A stretch of 64,000 nucleotides of DNA from the NCBI GenBank assembly GCA_045113695.1, contig JBGUJG010000059.1:1-64000 (forward strand). Reading direction: 5' to 3'. Both the position numbers and the translations under genes were made by a program. Shown one piece after another: positions 31,957 to 40,203 of the stretch. The notes beneath the pieces are model-generated. The model did no database searches and was not told the DNA's origin. It saw only the letters and a list, made by a program, of their open reading frames with translations. How positions within the stretch are numbered: the first letter of the stretch is position 1; each line of letters begins with the position of its first letter. Source of the DNA: UBA4246 sp045113695 (lineage in GTDB: Bacteria; Bacillota; Clostridia; Christensenellales; Aristaeellaceae).

Positions 31957-33167
31957 GCGAAAATATGAATGTACCGCAGGGCGTGCCCGAAAATAAGCCG
32001 CAAAAATATACGCGGGCTGATGCGCTGCATGACCAGATGGTACGTCTGGGTGAAATCCAGGAAGTCAAGCCTCCTATTGACAAAAAGCGTTTTGCCGTCA
32101 AGGCGCTGATCATTCTGATGGTTTTTGTCGCCCTGATCCTCGCGGCAAACTGGCGCATCGGCGTGCTGGAAGACATCCAGCTGCGCCTGGCTAACGGCGA
32201 AAGCATTACCGATCTTCCCTTTGACAGCGAGTATGCACCGATCTACCGGCTGATCCGTCTGGTCTTCTATGTCGGCGGCTGCATCTTCCTCTTCTACGCG
32301 TTTATTACGCTGATCGCGCCCAAGCGCCGCAAACCCAACCGTTCCTTCTGGGGCGATCTGGGCATCTATATCATGCTGGTGCTCGTGGCTGTCGCGATGG
32401 TGTTCCCCCTGGTTTTCTCGGTTGCCGCTTCCCTGAAGCCGCTGGACGAGCTGTTCCGCTTCCCGCCCAAGGTTTTCCCGCAGCGCCCAACAATGGATAA
32501 CTTCAGCGACCTGTTTGTCACCCTGAGCCAGAGTTATGTCCCATTCTCCAGGTATCTGGTGAATACAGTATTCATTACCTTTGTCGGAACCCTCGGCCAT
32601 CTGATTATCGCCTCCATGGCGGCATTCGTGCTGGCCAAGTATGATTTCCCCGGCGGCAAAACTTTCTTCAGCATCATCGTGACCGCCCTGATGTTCTCCG
32701 GCTATGTGACCGGCATTCCGAACTATGTCATCATGAGCCGCCTGCACATGATCGATACCTACTGGGCGATCATTCTCCCCGCTTTCGCCGCTCCGATTGG
32801 TTTGTTCCTGATGAAACAGACGATGGAGACCCTACCCACGGCGCTGATCGAGGCTGCCCATCTGGATGGGGCCGGCGAATTCAGGATCTTCTGGAGCATC
32901 GTGATGCCAAACGTCAAACCCGCCTGGCTGACGATGATCATTTTCTCCGTGCAGGGCCTTTGGAACAACAGCGCCTCCACCGTTATCTATTCTGAAGCCA
33001 AGAAGACCCTGGTCTACGCCCTGGGACAGATTCAGGCTGGCGGTGTGGCCCGTGCCGGTCAGGCAGCCGCCGTCCAGGTCATCACCATGATGGTGCCGAT
33101 CCTGATCTTCATCTGCAACCAGAGCCAGATTCTGGAAACCATGGCCAGTTCCGGTCTGAAGGATTAA
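31953..33167 (+). CDS. MalG-type sugar ABC permease (first pair) with N-terminal two-helix extension
   Basis: A 404-residue permease, over 100 residues longer than typical MalG. The C-terminal ~275 residues are the permease core, with the EAA loop LIEAAHLDGAGEFRIFWSIVMP. The extra N-terminus holds a cytoplasmic segment (1-45), a helix (about 49-68), an outside loop of about 35 residues (LEDIQLRLANGESITDLPF) and a second helix (about 100-122). The ATG at 31953 overlaps the previous stop by 4 nt and follows GAGGAAGG; the frame open to 31911 is inside the preceding gene. It resembles, in layout but not in detail, the permease at 4784-6265, which also carries an extra outside segment before the core. 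Confidence 0.9.
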   Translation: MSENMNVPQGVPENKPQKYTRADALHDQMVRLGEIQEVKPPIDKKRFAVKALIILMVFVALILAANWRIGVLEDIQLRLANGESITDLPFDSEYAPIYRLIRLVFYVGGCIFLFYAFITLIAPKRRKPNRSFWGDLGIYIMLVLVAVAMVFPLVFSVAASLKPLDELFRFPPKVFPQRPTMDNFSDLFVTLSQSYVPFSRYLVNTVFITFVGTLGHLIIASMAAFVLAKYDFPGGKTFFSIIVTALMFSGYVTGIPNYVIMSRLHMIDTYWAIILPAFAAPIGLFLMKQTMETLPTALIEAAHLDGAGEFRIFWSIVMPNVKPAWLTMIIFSVQGLWNNSASTVIYSEAKKTLVYALGQIQAGGVARAGQAAAVQVITMMVPILIFICNQSQILETMASSGLKD

Positions 33168-33205
33168 GCCGAAACCTACATACTTGTCGAGGGGGGAAGA
33201 ACACG

Positions 33206-34717
33206 GTGAAATGTGTGAAATGGCTGACTGCTCTGCTTCTTTCAGCCATCATCCTTCTGAACGCCTGCCTGGCGCTGGCTTATCAGGACGGCTTCAGAAC
33301 CACGTATACCTACAACTATGATTATTGGGGAGATCTGGCTGAATCTCCGGACGCTTACCGTGTCCAGCAGGTTATTTACAGCGTCGATCTCGGGCTGGAA
33401 ACACCGATGCGCCGCCCGCAGAGCCTGTATGTCCGCGGGAATGACCTGTACGTCTGCGACACGGGCAATAACCGCGTGCTCCAGCTCAGGCGCGATGGGA
33501 ATGATTTTTCCCTGGTGCGGATCATTGACCGGATCACCGGCGCCGAACCGGAGACCATGAATTCCCCGGGTGACGTATTCGCCGATGAAGAGGGCAACGT
33601 CTATGTCTGCGACACCAACAACAACCGTGTCGTGATGGCGGACCGCGATCTTCATTTTGTCCGCAGTTATGTAAAGCCTTTGGATAACACCTTCGATCAG
33701 AACATGGCGTTCCTGCCCAGCAAGTTGGTGGTGGATACTTCAGGCCGCGTTTATGTGCGCGCCACCAACATCAACAAAGGCCTGATCAAATACGAGGCAG
33801 ACGGCACGTTCACCGGCTACATCGGGGCCAACCAGGTCATCTACAGCCTGTGGGACTACATCTGGAAAGAATTCTTCACCACCAAGGAGCAGCGCGCCCA
33901 GCAGGCTTCCTTCGTGCCCACCGAGTATGAGAACATCTGCATTGACAAGGACGGCTTTATCTATGCCACCAATATCGTGTTCAGCGAATACGACCTGAAG
34001 TGGGATAACGCCAAACCCATCCGCCGCCTGAACAGCATCGGCAATGATATCCTGATCAAAAACGACAAGTATCCCCCCATCGGCGATCTGGACTGGGTGG
34101 AACAGAGCGTGGACTACGGTCCGTCCAAGTTCAAGGATATCACCGTACTGGACAACGACATCTATATCGCTTTCGACAAGACCCGCGGCCGCGTATTCGG
34201 TTACGACCCGCAGGGCGTCATGCTGTGGGCTTTCGGCACCAAGGGCAACAGCGAAGGCGCTTTCCTCGGCGCTGTTTCCATCGAGCACATGGGGACGGAT
34301 CTCCTGTGCCTGGATGAGAACGAGAACAGCATCACCCTGTTTACGCCTACGGAATACGGAAACCTCATCTACCAGGCTTCCGACCAGTATCTCAAGGGCG
34401 ATTATGACGGTTCTGCCGATACCTGGCGGGAAGTGCTGAAACTCAACGCGAACTACAACCTGGCTTTCATCGGCATCGGCCGTTCCCTGCTGCGGGAAGA
34501 ACGGTTCGGCGAAGCCATGGAGTATTTCAAGATGGCGCATGACCGGGAAAACTACGGACGCGCTTACCGCTATTACCGCAAAGAGATGATCGAGAAAAAC
34601 ATCGTCTGGGCGGTGATCGTCATCGCAGCGCTGCTGATCATCCCGGTCGTGATTCGCAGAATCAAAAAGATCAAAGCGGAGGTGGAAGAATATGACCGCA
34701 GAAAAGTTAGGAGCTGA
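33206..34717 (+). CDS. Exported NHL-repeat beta-propeller and TPR protein with C-terminal membrane anchor
   Basis: A 503-residue protein with a signal peptide (about 1-26), several NHL-type propeller repeats (PQSLYVRGNDLYVCDTGNNRVLQL, PGDVFADEEGNVYVCDTNNNRVV, SKLVVDTSGRVYVRAT, DKDGFIYAT, FKDITVLDNDIYIA, about 60-395), a TPR-like helical stretch (YLKGDYDGSADTWREVLKLNANYNLAFIGIGRSL, about 395-465) and one C-terminal helix (about 473-492) with a basic tail. The propeller should therefore lie outside, held to the membrane from its C-terminus. The start is GTG at 33206, with GAGGGGGG upstream. NHL propellers often mediate protein or glycan contacts, so a scaffold for the transporter or polymer handling is plausible; the real function is unknown. 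Confidence 0.82.
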   Translation: MKCVKWLTALLLSAIILLNACLALAYQDGFRTTYTYNYDYWGDLAESPDAYRVQQVIYSVDLGLETPMRRPQSLYVRGNDLYVCDTGNNRVLQLRRDGNDFSLVRIIDRITGAEPETMNSPGDVFADEEGNVYVCDTNNNRVVMADRDLHFVRSYVKPLDNTFDQNMAFLPSKLVVDTSGRVYVRATNINKGLIKYEADGTFTGYIGANQVIYSLWDYIWKEFFTTKEQRAQQASFVPTEYENICIDKDGFIYATNIVFSEYDLKWDNAKPIRRLNSIGNDILIKNDKYPPIGDLDWVEQSVDYGPSKFKDITVLDNDIYIAFDKTRGRVFGYDPQGVMLWAFGTKGNSEGAFLGAVSIEHMGTDLLCLDENENSITLFTPTEYGNLIYQASDQYLKGDYDGSADTWREVLKLNANYNLAFIGIGRSLLREERFGEAMEYFKMAHDRENYGRAYRYYRKEMIEKNIVWAVIVIAALLIIPVVIRRIKKIKAEVEEYDRRKVRS

Positions 34718-35378
34718 CAGCCTGTCTTCCGGCGTCTGGAAGGAAAGACTGCAGCGGTATGCCGCCTCGCTGAAATACGCGCTGCACGTCATCGTACGCC
34801 CGTTTGACGGCTTCTGGGATCTGAGCCGTGAAAAGCGGGGCTCTCTTGCGGCAGCACATACTTTTCTGGCGCTGTTCCTCATTACGTATGTGCTCAAGCT
34901 GCTGTACACCAATTTCCAGTTTATCAGCGCCCCGGTACAGTACATCAACATTTATGAGCGCTGCGCATCCCTGCTGTTTCCCTTCCTGGTGCTGTGCCTG
35001 GCCAACTGGGCGCTCTCCACGCTGTTCGACGGCAAAGGCCATTTCCGGGATATATACATGGCCATGTGCTATGCCCTGGTCCCCTACATCCTGATCCAGC
35101 TGCCGCTGATCCTGATCAGCCACATGATCTCTGTGGATGAAGGCGCTTATTACGGCGTTCTGATGAGCATCTCGCTGATCTGGTGTGCGTTCCTTGCGTT
35201 TATCGGCCTGATGCAGGTTCATGACTACGGCCCGGGCAAAACGCTGATCTTTGTCTTCGCCACCATCTTCGGCGCGCTGGTGATCCTGTTCCTGATCCTG
35301 GTTTTCTTCAGCCTTCTGTCGGACGCGCTGGGATATTTCGTCTCCCTGTACCGGGAGATATCCTTCAGACTAAGTTAA
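34692..35378 (+). CDS. Yip1-like multi-pass membrane protein of unknown function
   Basis: A 228-residue membrane protein with about five helices (about 55-75, 85-108, 118-145, 150-170, 180-205) and a conserved-looking cytoplasmic start (YALHVIVRPFDGFWDLSREKRGS). The helix pattern and the Pro-Phe-DGFWDL segment match the bacterial Yip1/YIP1-like family, whose function is not established. GGAGGTGGAAGAAT precedes the ATG. It overlaps the NHL gene by 26 nt, so the two are tightly coupled, and it is followed 16 nt later by the DUF5696-type gene. A partner in a membrane complex with the NHL and DUF5696 proteins is inference. Confidence 0.75.
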   Translation: MTAEKLGADSLSSGVWKERLQRYAASLKYALHVIVRPFDGFWDLSREKRGSLAAAHTFLALFLITYVLKLLYTNFQFISAPVQYINIYERCASLLFPFLVLCLANWALSTLFDGKGHFRDIYMAMCYALVPYILIQLPLILISHMISVDEGAYYGVLMSISLIWCAFLAFIGLMQVHDYGPGKTLIFVFATIFGALVILFLILVFFSLLSDALGYFVSLYREISFRLS

Positions 35379-35394
35379 AGGAGGGGATTGGAAG

Positions 35395-37968
35395 ATGAAA
35401 GAAAAAACAGTTCTTCAGCGTCTGATCCCCTGGCTGGTTGCCCTGGTCCTGATCGCGCTGCTGGTCATTTTTGTCGGTATTCCGCTTTATGCCCCGCAGA
35501 AAACGGAAGCCGTCAATCCCCCGGTGGTCTCCTACTATGAAGACGGCAAACAGACGCTTTCCATGGAGAACGACAAGCTCCTGTTCGAAATGAACGCTGA
35601 AACGACCCAGTTTACCCTGACGGAAAAAGCGTCCGGCCGTGTATGGCGTTCCAACCCTGAAAATGCTGCTTCCGACCCGGTTGCCGGAGCGAAAAACAAA
35701 AACGTTCTTCAGTCCACGATGATCGTTACCTATTCTTCCTCCAGCGGTACGATCGATTTCAACAACTACGAGTATTCTATCGAGAACGGCACGTACTCCG
35801 TTTCCCAGGATGCAGACGGCGCGGTGCGCGTGGTATATTCCGTCGGCCAGATCGAAAAGATCTACCTGATCCCCAATGTCATCAACGTGGAGAGGTATAA
35901 TACCTTCACCAAAGCTATGGGCAAGGACGCCCGCAAGGTGACCAACAACTATACCCTCTATAAGCCGGATAAAGTCGCCACGGCGGACAATAAGGACGAA
36001 CTGCTGGCCATGTTCCCTGAACTTGCCAATCAGGAGCTCTACGTCCTCAAGCCCGATACCAAGGAAAACACCAAGAAGAGCATGGCGACATACTTTGAGA
36101 AGGCGGGCTATACGCAGGAAGACTTTGAGATCGACGAACAGCTCCGGGCCGGCGCCTACGAAAATACGAATCCTGTCTTCAACGTGACGGTCGTCTACCG
36201 TCTGGAAGACGGCGACTTCGTGGTGGAAGTGCCTTATCAGGATATCCGCTACCGCCAGGACTACCCGATCACCGCGGTCACCGTGCTGCCCATGTTCGGC
36301 GCGGCCGACAAAGATGACGAAGGCTTTATGCTCGTGCCTGAAGGCGGCGGCGCAATCATCCGCTACAACAACGGAAAACTATCGCAGAACAGCTATTACG
36401 CCAACATGTACGGCTGGGATTACGGTTCCGAGCGGCGTGAGGTCGTGAGCGAGACACGGTGCGACTTCCCCGTTTTCGGCATGACCAGGCAGGGCGGTTC
36501 TTTCATCTGCATCCTGGAAGGCGCTCCTTCCTACGCGGCCATTCAGGCGGATATCGCGATGCGGCTGAACAGCTACAACTATATCAACGCGAAATACACC
36601 GTGCTGCACAGCGACCGCTACAACGTCTCCGCCAAGACCGCTCAGCTGGTCTACATGTTCGAAAAAGAACTGCCCAGGGATACCATCCGCCAGCGGTACC
36701 GCTTCCTGGACAGCGACAGCTATTCGGATATGGCCGTTGCGTACGGCGATTATCTGGGCGAAAAATTCCCCCAGCTCAAGCAGAAGAAAGCCCATGAAGA
36801 TATGCCGGTTTCCGTTGAACTGATCGGCGCCATCGACAAAGTGGTCGTCAAGGCCGGCATGCCGATGGACAGCACTGTTCCGCTGACCACATTCAAGCAG
36901 GCGGAAGAACTGATCCAGAAGCTGAACGGCAGCGGCATACGGAATATGAGCGTCCGGATGACCGGCTGGAGCAACGGCGGCGTCAGTCAGAAAGTGCTGA
37001 GCAGGGTCAGCATTCTCGGCCAGCTCGGCGGAGCCAGGGGGATGGATTCCCTGATTCAGAAAGCCAAGGATGCCGGGATCCCGCTGTATTTTGACGGCAT
37101 TTCCTGCTTTGCTTACCGAAGCGGGCTGTTCAACGGCTTCATTCCCGCCCGCGATTCCGCCCGCTTTACGACCCGCGAGCTCATTGAAATCTATCCCTAT
37201 TCCATGGTCACCTATCAGCCGATGAAATGGGAAAAGCCGTTTTATCTGGTCCAGCCTTCCTACGCCAAAGCCAAGGCAACCAACCTGATCAACGCTCTCC
37301 GAGGCCGGAAGGCGTACGGCATCTCGTTCCGTGACATCGGTACCCTGCTGAGCGGTGACTATAACACCCGCGCCAACGTGACCCGTCAGGAAACCCTTCA
37401 GATGAACCTGGACACCCTGCAGGAGGCTAAAAACGCCGGACAGGCTGTGATGGTCAAAACCGGGTCGGATTATATCCTGCCCTATGCTGATATCATCACC
37501 GATATGGATCTGACGGGCATCAACTACTCCCTGCTCGACGCACAGGTTCCCTTCTACCAGATCGCCATTCACGGCCTGGTGGATTATACCGGCCTGTCTG
37601 TCAACCTGGCCGCCGACTGGCAGACGGAACTGCTCCGCTGCGCGGAATACGGCGCCGGCCTCCACTTTACCTTCATGCAGGAAAACGGCAAGGAACTCCA
37701 GGAAACGCGTTATACCAGCTATTACGGCGCTTCCTATGAAGGCTGGGCCGGAGAGGCTGAAGAGATCATTACACAGTATCAGAAAGACATGGCCGGGCTG
37801 AACAATATCCGCATGACAGGCCATGAAGAGCTTACGGCAGATGTTTCCCTGACAAAATACGCGGACGGCAGACTGGTTTACGTCAATTACGGTTATGAAC
37901 CGTACGCAGCGGACGGTGTGGAAGTTCCCGCAAGAAGCTATCTGGTAACGGGAGGGAATGCACAATGA
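35395..37968 (+). CDS. Large membrane-anchored DUF5696-type protein (possible cryptic glycoside hydrolase)
   Basis: An 857-residue protein with an N-terminal helix (about 10-32) and a large outside part. I recognise the DUF5696 family by length, context and layout, but cannot confirm it without a profile. An N-terminal beta-rich half (VSYYEDGKQTLSMENDKLLFEMN) resembles the beta-sandwich in front of many glycosidase barrels. A middle region has barrel-like stretches (IRNMSVRMTGWSNGG; GIPLYFDGISCFAYR; AYGISFRDIGTLLSGDY), and the C-terminus resembles a glycosidase beta domain (LVYVNYGYEPYAADGVEVPARSYLV). Acidic residues at FDGIS, FRDIG and DAQVPFYQ could be catalytic; none is proven. AAAGGAGGGG precedes the start. 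Its end overlaps the next permease start by 4 nt. Confidence 0.75.
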   Translation: MKEKTVLQRLIPWLVALVLIALLVIFVGIPLYAPQKTEAVNPPVVSYYEDGKQTLSMENDKLLFEMNAETTQFTLTEKASGRVWRSNPENAASDPVAGAKNKNVLQSTMIVTYSSSSGTIDFNNYEYSIENGTYSVSQDADGAVRVVYSVGQIEKIYLIPNVINVERYNTFTKAMGKDARKVTNNYTLYKPDKVATADNKDELLAMFPELANQELYVLKPDTKENTKKSMATYFEKAGYTQEDFEIDEQLRAGAYENTNPVFNVTVVYRLEDGDFVVEVPYQDIRYRQDYPITAVTVLPMFGAADKDDEGFMLVPEGGGAIIRYNNGKLSQNSYYANMYGWDYGSERREVVSETRCDFPVFGMTRQGGSFICILEGAPSYAAIQADIAMRLNSYNYINAKYTVLHSDRYNVSAKTAQLVYMFEKELPRDTIRQRYRFLDSDSYSDMAVAYGDYLGEKFPQLKQKKAHEDMPVSVELIGAIDKVVVKAGMPMDSTVPLTTFKQAEELIQKLNGSGIRNMSVRMTGWSNGGVSQKVLSRVSILGQLGGARGMDSLIQKAKDAGIPLYFDGISCFAYRSGLFNGFIPARDSARFTTRELIEIYPYSMVTYQPMKWEKPFYLVQPSYAKAKATNLINALRGRKAYGISFRDIGTLLSGDYNTRANVTRQETLQMNLDTLQEAKNAGQAVMVKTGSDYILPYADIITDMDLTGINYSLLDAQVPFYQIAIHGLVDYTGLSVNLAADWQTELLRCAEYGAGLHFTFMQENGKELQETRYTSYYGASYEGWAGEAEEIITQYQKDMAGLNNIRMTGHEELTADVSLTKYADGRLVYVNYGYEPYAADGVEVPARSYLVTGGNAQ

Positions 37969-38954
37969 CAGTCAAGGCCAAGAAAAACAAAACGGTCAAT
38001 CCGGAGCACTGGGGGTTCAAAGAATCTTTCCTGACCTTCATCCCCGGCAACGACACCTTCCGGACCATGCGGTCGCGCAATGCGCGTCACGGGGTGCTGT
38101 TTATCCTGCCGTTCATCATCGGCTTCCTGGTTTTCATGGCCCGTCCGCTTGTCCAGTCCTTCCTGTTCAGCTTCCAGGAAGTGACGCTGGCCCAGGGCGG
38201 CGGTCTGAATCAGCGCTTCATCGGCTTTGAAAATTATACCTACGCGTTCAGCGTCGATCCCTACTACAATATGCGTCTGGTGGAAGAAATTCCCAGGATG
38301 CTGATCAACTCGATCGCCACGCTGGTCATGTCTTTCGTGATCGCGGTCATCCTCAATCAGAAGTTCAAAGGCAGGACGCTGGTCCGCGCGATCTTTTTCC
38401 TTCCCGTTATTCTCTCCTCCGGCGTGCTGCCCGGCATCGAGAAACAGAACGAATTCTACAACATGATGCAGGGCATCTCGCAGGAAATCGCCAATTCTTC
38501 GGGCGTCAACCTTTCCGCAGCCCTACAGGATCTTCTGCAGGTCTCCGGCGTCGGCAGCGGCGTGTTTGATGTGCTGTTCGACATGATCGACAGCATCTAC
38601 GACATCATCATGGCCAGCGGCATCCAGATCATCGTCTTCCTGGGCGGCCTTCAGTCTATCTCCCCCTCCCTCTACGAAGCAGCGGATGTGGAAGGCTGTA
38701 CCGCATGGGAAGCTTTCTGGAAGATCACCTTCCCGATGGTCAGTCCCCTGCTGCTGGTGAACACCATCTATACCATCATCGACTTCTTCATGAAGAACGA
38801 CAACCGTGTCATGGAGCGAATCAATGAAGTCTGGCAGCGTTTGGAATTCGGCCACGTCGCCGCGATGAACTACATCTATTTCGGCGTGGCGCTGCTCTTC
38901 ATCGGCATCAGTTCCCTGATCATCTCCATGGGGGTGCACTACTATGAAGATTAA
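37965..38954 (+). CDS. MalF/LplB-type sugar ABC permease (second pair)
   Basis: A 329-residue permease with six predicted helices (first: GVLFILPFIIGFLVFMARPLVQSF) and an EAA-type loop (LYEAADVEGCTAWEAFWKITFP). Between the first helices and the core it has a slightly long loop (IEKQNEFYNMMQGISQEIANSSG). It is the first half of the second permease pair in this operon. It starts inside the end of the DUF5696-type gene (ATGA overlap) and its own end overlaps the next permease by 11 nt, so the three are co-translated. Confidence 0.9.
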   Translation: MTVKAKKNKTVNPEHWGFKESFLTFIPGNDTFRTMRSRNARHGVLFILPFIIGFLVFMARPLVQSFLFSFQEVTLAQGGGLNQRFIGFENYTYAFSVDPYYNMRLVEEIPRMLINSIATLVMSFVIAVILNQKFKGRTLVRAIFFLPVILSSGVLPGIEKQNEFYNMMQGISQEIANSSGVNLSAALQDLLQVSGVGSGVFDVLFDMIDSIYDIIMASGIQIIVFLGGLQSISPSLYEAADVEGCTAWEAFWKITFPMVSPLLLVNTIYTIIDFFMKNDNRVMERINEVWQRLEFGHVAAMNYIYFGVALLFIGISSLIISMGVHYYED

Positions 38955-39960
38955 CAAGAAGGGTGCTTCCGGAAAGGAAGGATCGTTCAGCAAACGCAAT
39001 CAGCAGGCAGGCGGTTATCTGCTCAAAGCCAGGGCGACCAAAATTATGATTTCCGTTGCCCGCGGCCTGCTGCTGTTCGGTCTTTGCTTCATGATCATCC
39101 AGCCGATGCTGACGCGTCTGAGCACCAGTCTGATGCAAGAAAAGGATCTATACGATTCCACGGTCGTTCTGGTCCCCCGCAATCCAACGCTGGACAACTT
39201 CCGCATCGTATTCGATCTGACCACCTTCCCCAAATCCATGATCAATACGCTCTGGACGACGCTGCTGGTGTCCGTCTGTCAGGTGATCGCCTGTACGTTT
39301 GTCGGTTATGGGTTTGCCCGGTATAATTTCCCGCTCAAAAAATTCTGGTTCGGCTGCGTGATCGCCGTCATCGTCATTCCCCCGCAGACAATCTCGACTT
39401 CCCTGTACATCACCTTTACCAACTTCGATATCCTGGGTCTCTTCAAAGCGCTGACAGGCAGTTCGATGAACCTGCGTGGTTCCGTTCTCCCTTATGTGCT
39501 GATGAGCCTGACGTGCATGGGACTCAAAGACGGCCTGTACATTTACATGCTGCGTCAGTATTTCCGCGGAATCCCCAAATCTCTGGAAGAAGCGGCGTTT
39601 GTGGACGGCTGCAGCACCCTGCAGACCTTCGTACAGATCATGCTTCCGGACGCTATGCCGACGATCCTATCCTGCTTCCTGTTCTCCTTCGTCTGGCAGT
39701 GGACCGATCTGTTCTATACCCGCAACTTCCTCAACACCCCTTCCAGGCCGATCTTCTCCACAGAGCTTTCCACCATTGTTTCCCGCATGAGCCGGTACTT
39801 CTCCAGCGACGCCAGCAAGCCCATCATCGTACCGGTCGGCCGCCAGCAGCAGCTGATCTCCATCGGCGTGCTGATCTGCTGCATTCCGCTGATCATCCTG
39901 TATGTTTTCACGCAGCGGACTTTCGTGCAGAGCATCGCCATGACAGGCAGCAAAGAATAA
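38944..39960 (+). CDS. MalG/YtcP-type sugar ABC permease (second pair)
   Basis: A 338-residue permease with the EAA loop LEEAAFVDGCSTLQTFVQIMLP and helices such as VCQVIACTFVGYGFARYNFPL. It is the partner of the preceding permease. The cytoplasmic N-terminus (about 1-30) is basic (KINKKGASGKEGSFSKRNQQ). It is the last gene before the terminator at 40020-40054. The next gene, a second binding protein with its own promoter, is the likely receptor. No ATPase is present. Confidence 0.9.
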   Translation: MKINKKGASGKEGSFSKRNQQAGGYLLKARATKIMISVARGLLLFGLCFMIIQPMLTRLSTSLMQEKDLYDSTVVLVPRNPTLDNFRIVFDLTTFPKSMINTLWTTLLVSVCQVIACTFVGYGFARYNFPLKKFWFGCVIAVIVIPPQTISTSLYITFTNFDILGLFKALTGSSMNLRGSVLPYVLMSLTCMGLKDGLYIYMLRQYFRGIPKSLEEAAFVDGCSTLQTFVQIMLPDAMPTILSCFLFSFVWQWTDLFYTRNFLNTPSRPIFSTELSTIVSRMSRYFSSDASKPIIVPVGRQQQLISIGVLICCIPLIILYVFTQRTFVQSIAMTGSKE

Positions 39961-40019
39961 CATTCCTGTCTGTACTGTCCGGAAATCCTTCCTGAGGAAC
40001 ATTTTTCCCCGCTTTTTCG

Positions 40020-40054
40020 ATACAGCTTTGCTATCCCGGCAAAGCTGTATTTTG
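40020..40054 (+). terminator. Rho-independent terminator of the double-permease operon
   Basis: ATACAGCTTTG (40020-40030) pairs perfectly with CAAAGCTGTAT (40040-40050), 9-nt loop, followed by TTTG. It lies 60 bases past the last permease stop. Confidence 0.85.
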
Positions 40055-40089
40055 TAATAAATACGTAATAAAAGCGGCCGGTCTTTCCC

Positions 40090-40118
40090 TTGCATTTTTA
40101 ATTGGGTTATGCTAAAAT
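40090..40118 (+). promoter_or_regulatory. Sigma-A promoter for the second solute-binding protein
   Basis: TTGCAT (40090-40095), 17-nt spacer, TAAAAT (40113-40118). The ~80-nt leader holds a 10-bp hairpin (about 40140-40172, two G-U pairs) before the AGGAGG ribosome site. Confidence 0.78.
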
Positions 40119-40203
40119 ACGTTTGAATTTCCTGCTGAATCTGTACGCGTTCAGGTTTTTCGGACGCGTGTAGAAATAAATTTCATCTTAGGAGGAACCT
40201 GGT

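Noticed and set aside
36379..37965. Minus-strand open frame of 528 codons opposite the DUF5696-type gene
   Set aside because: Shadow frame; composition is low in hydrophobic core patterns and it has no start context.
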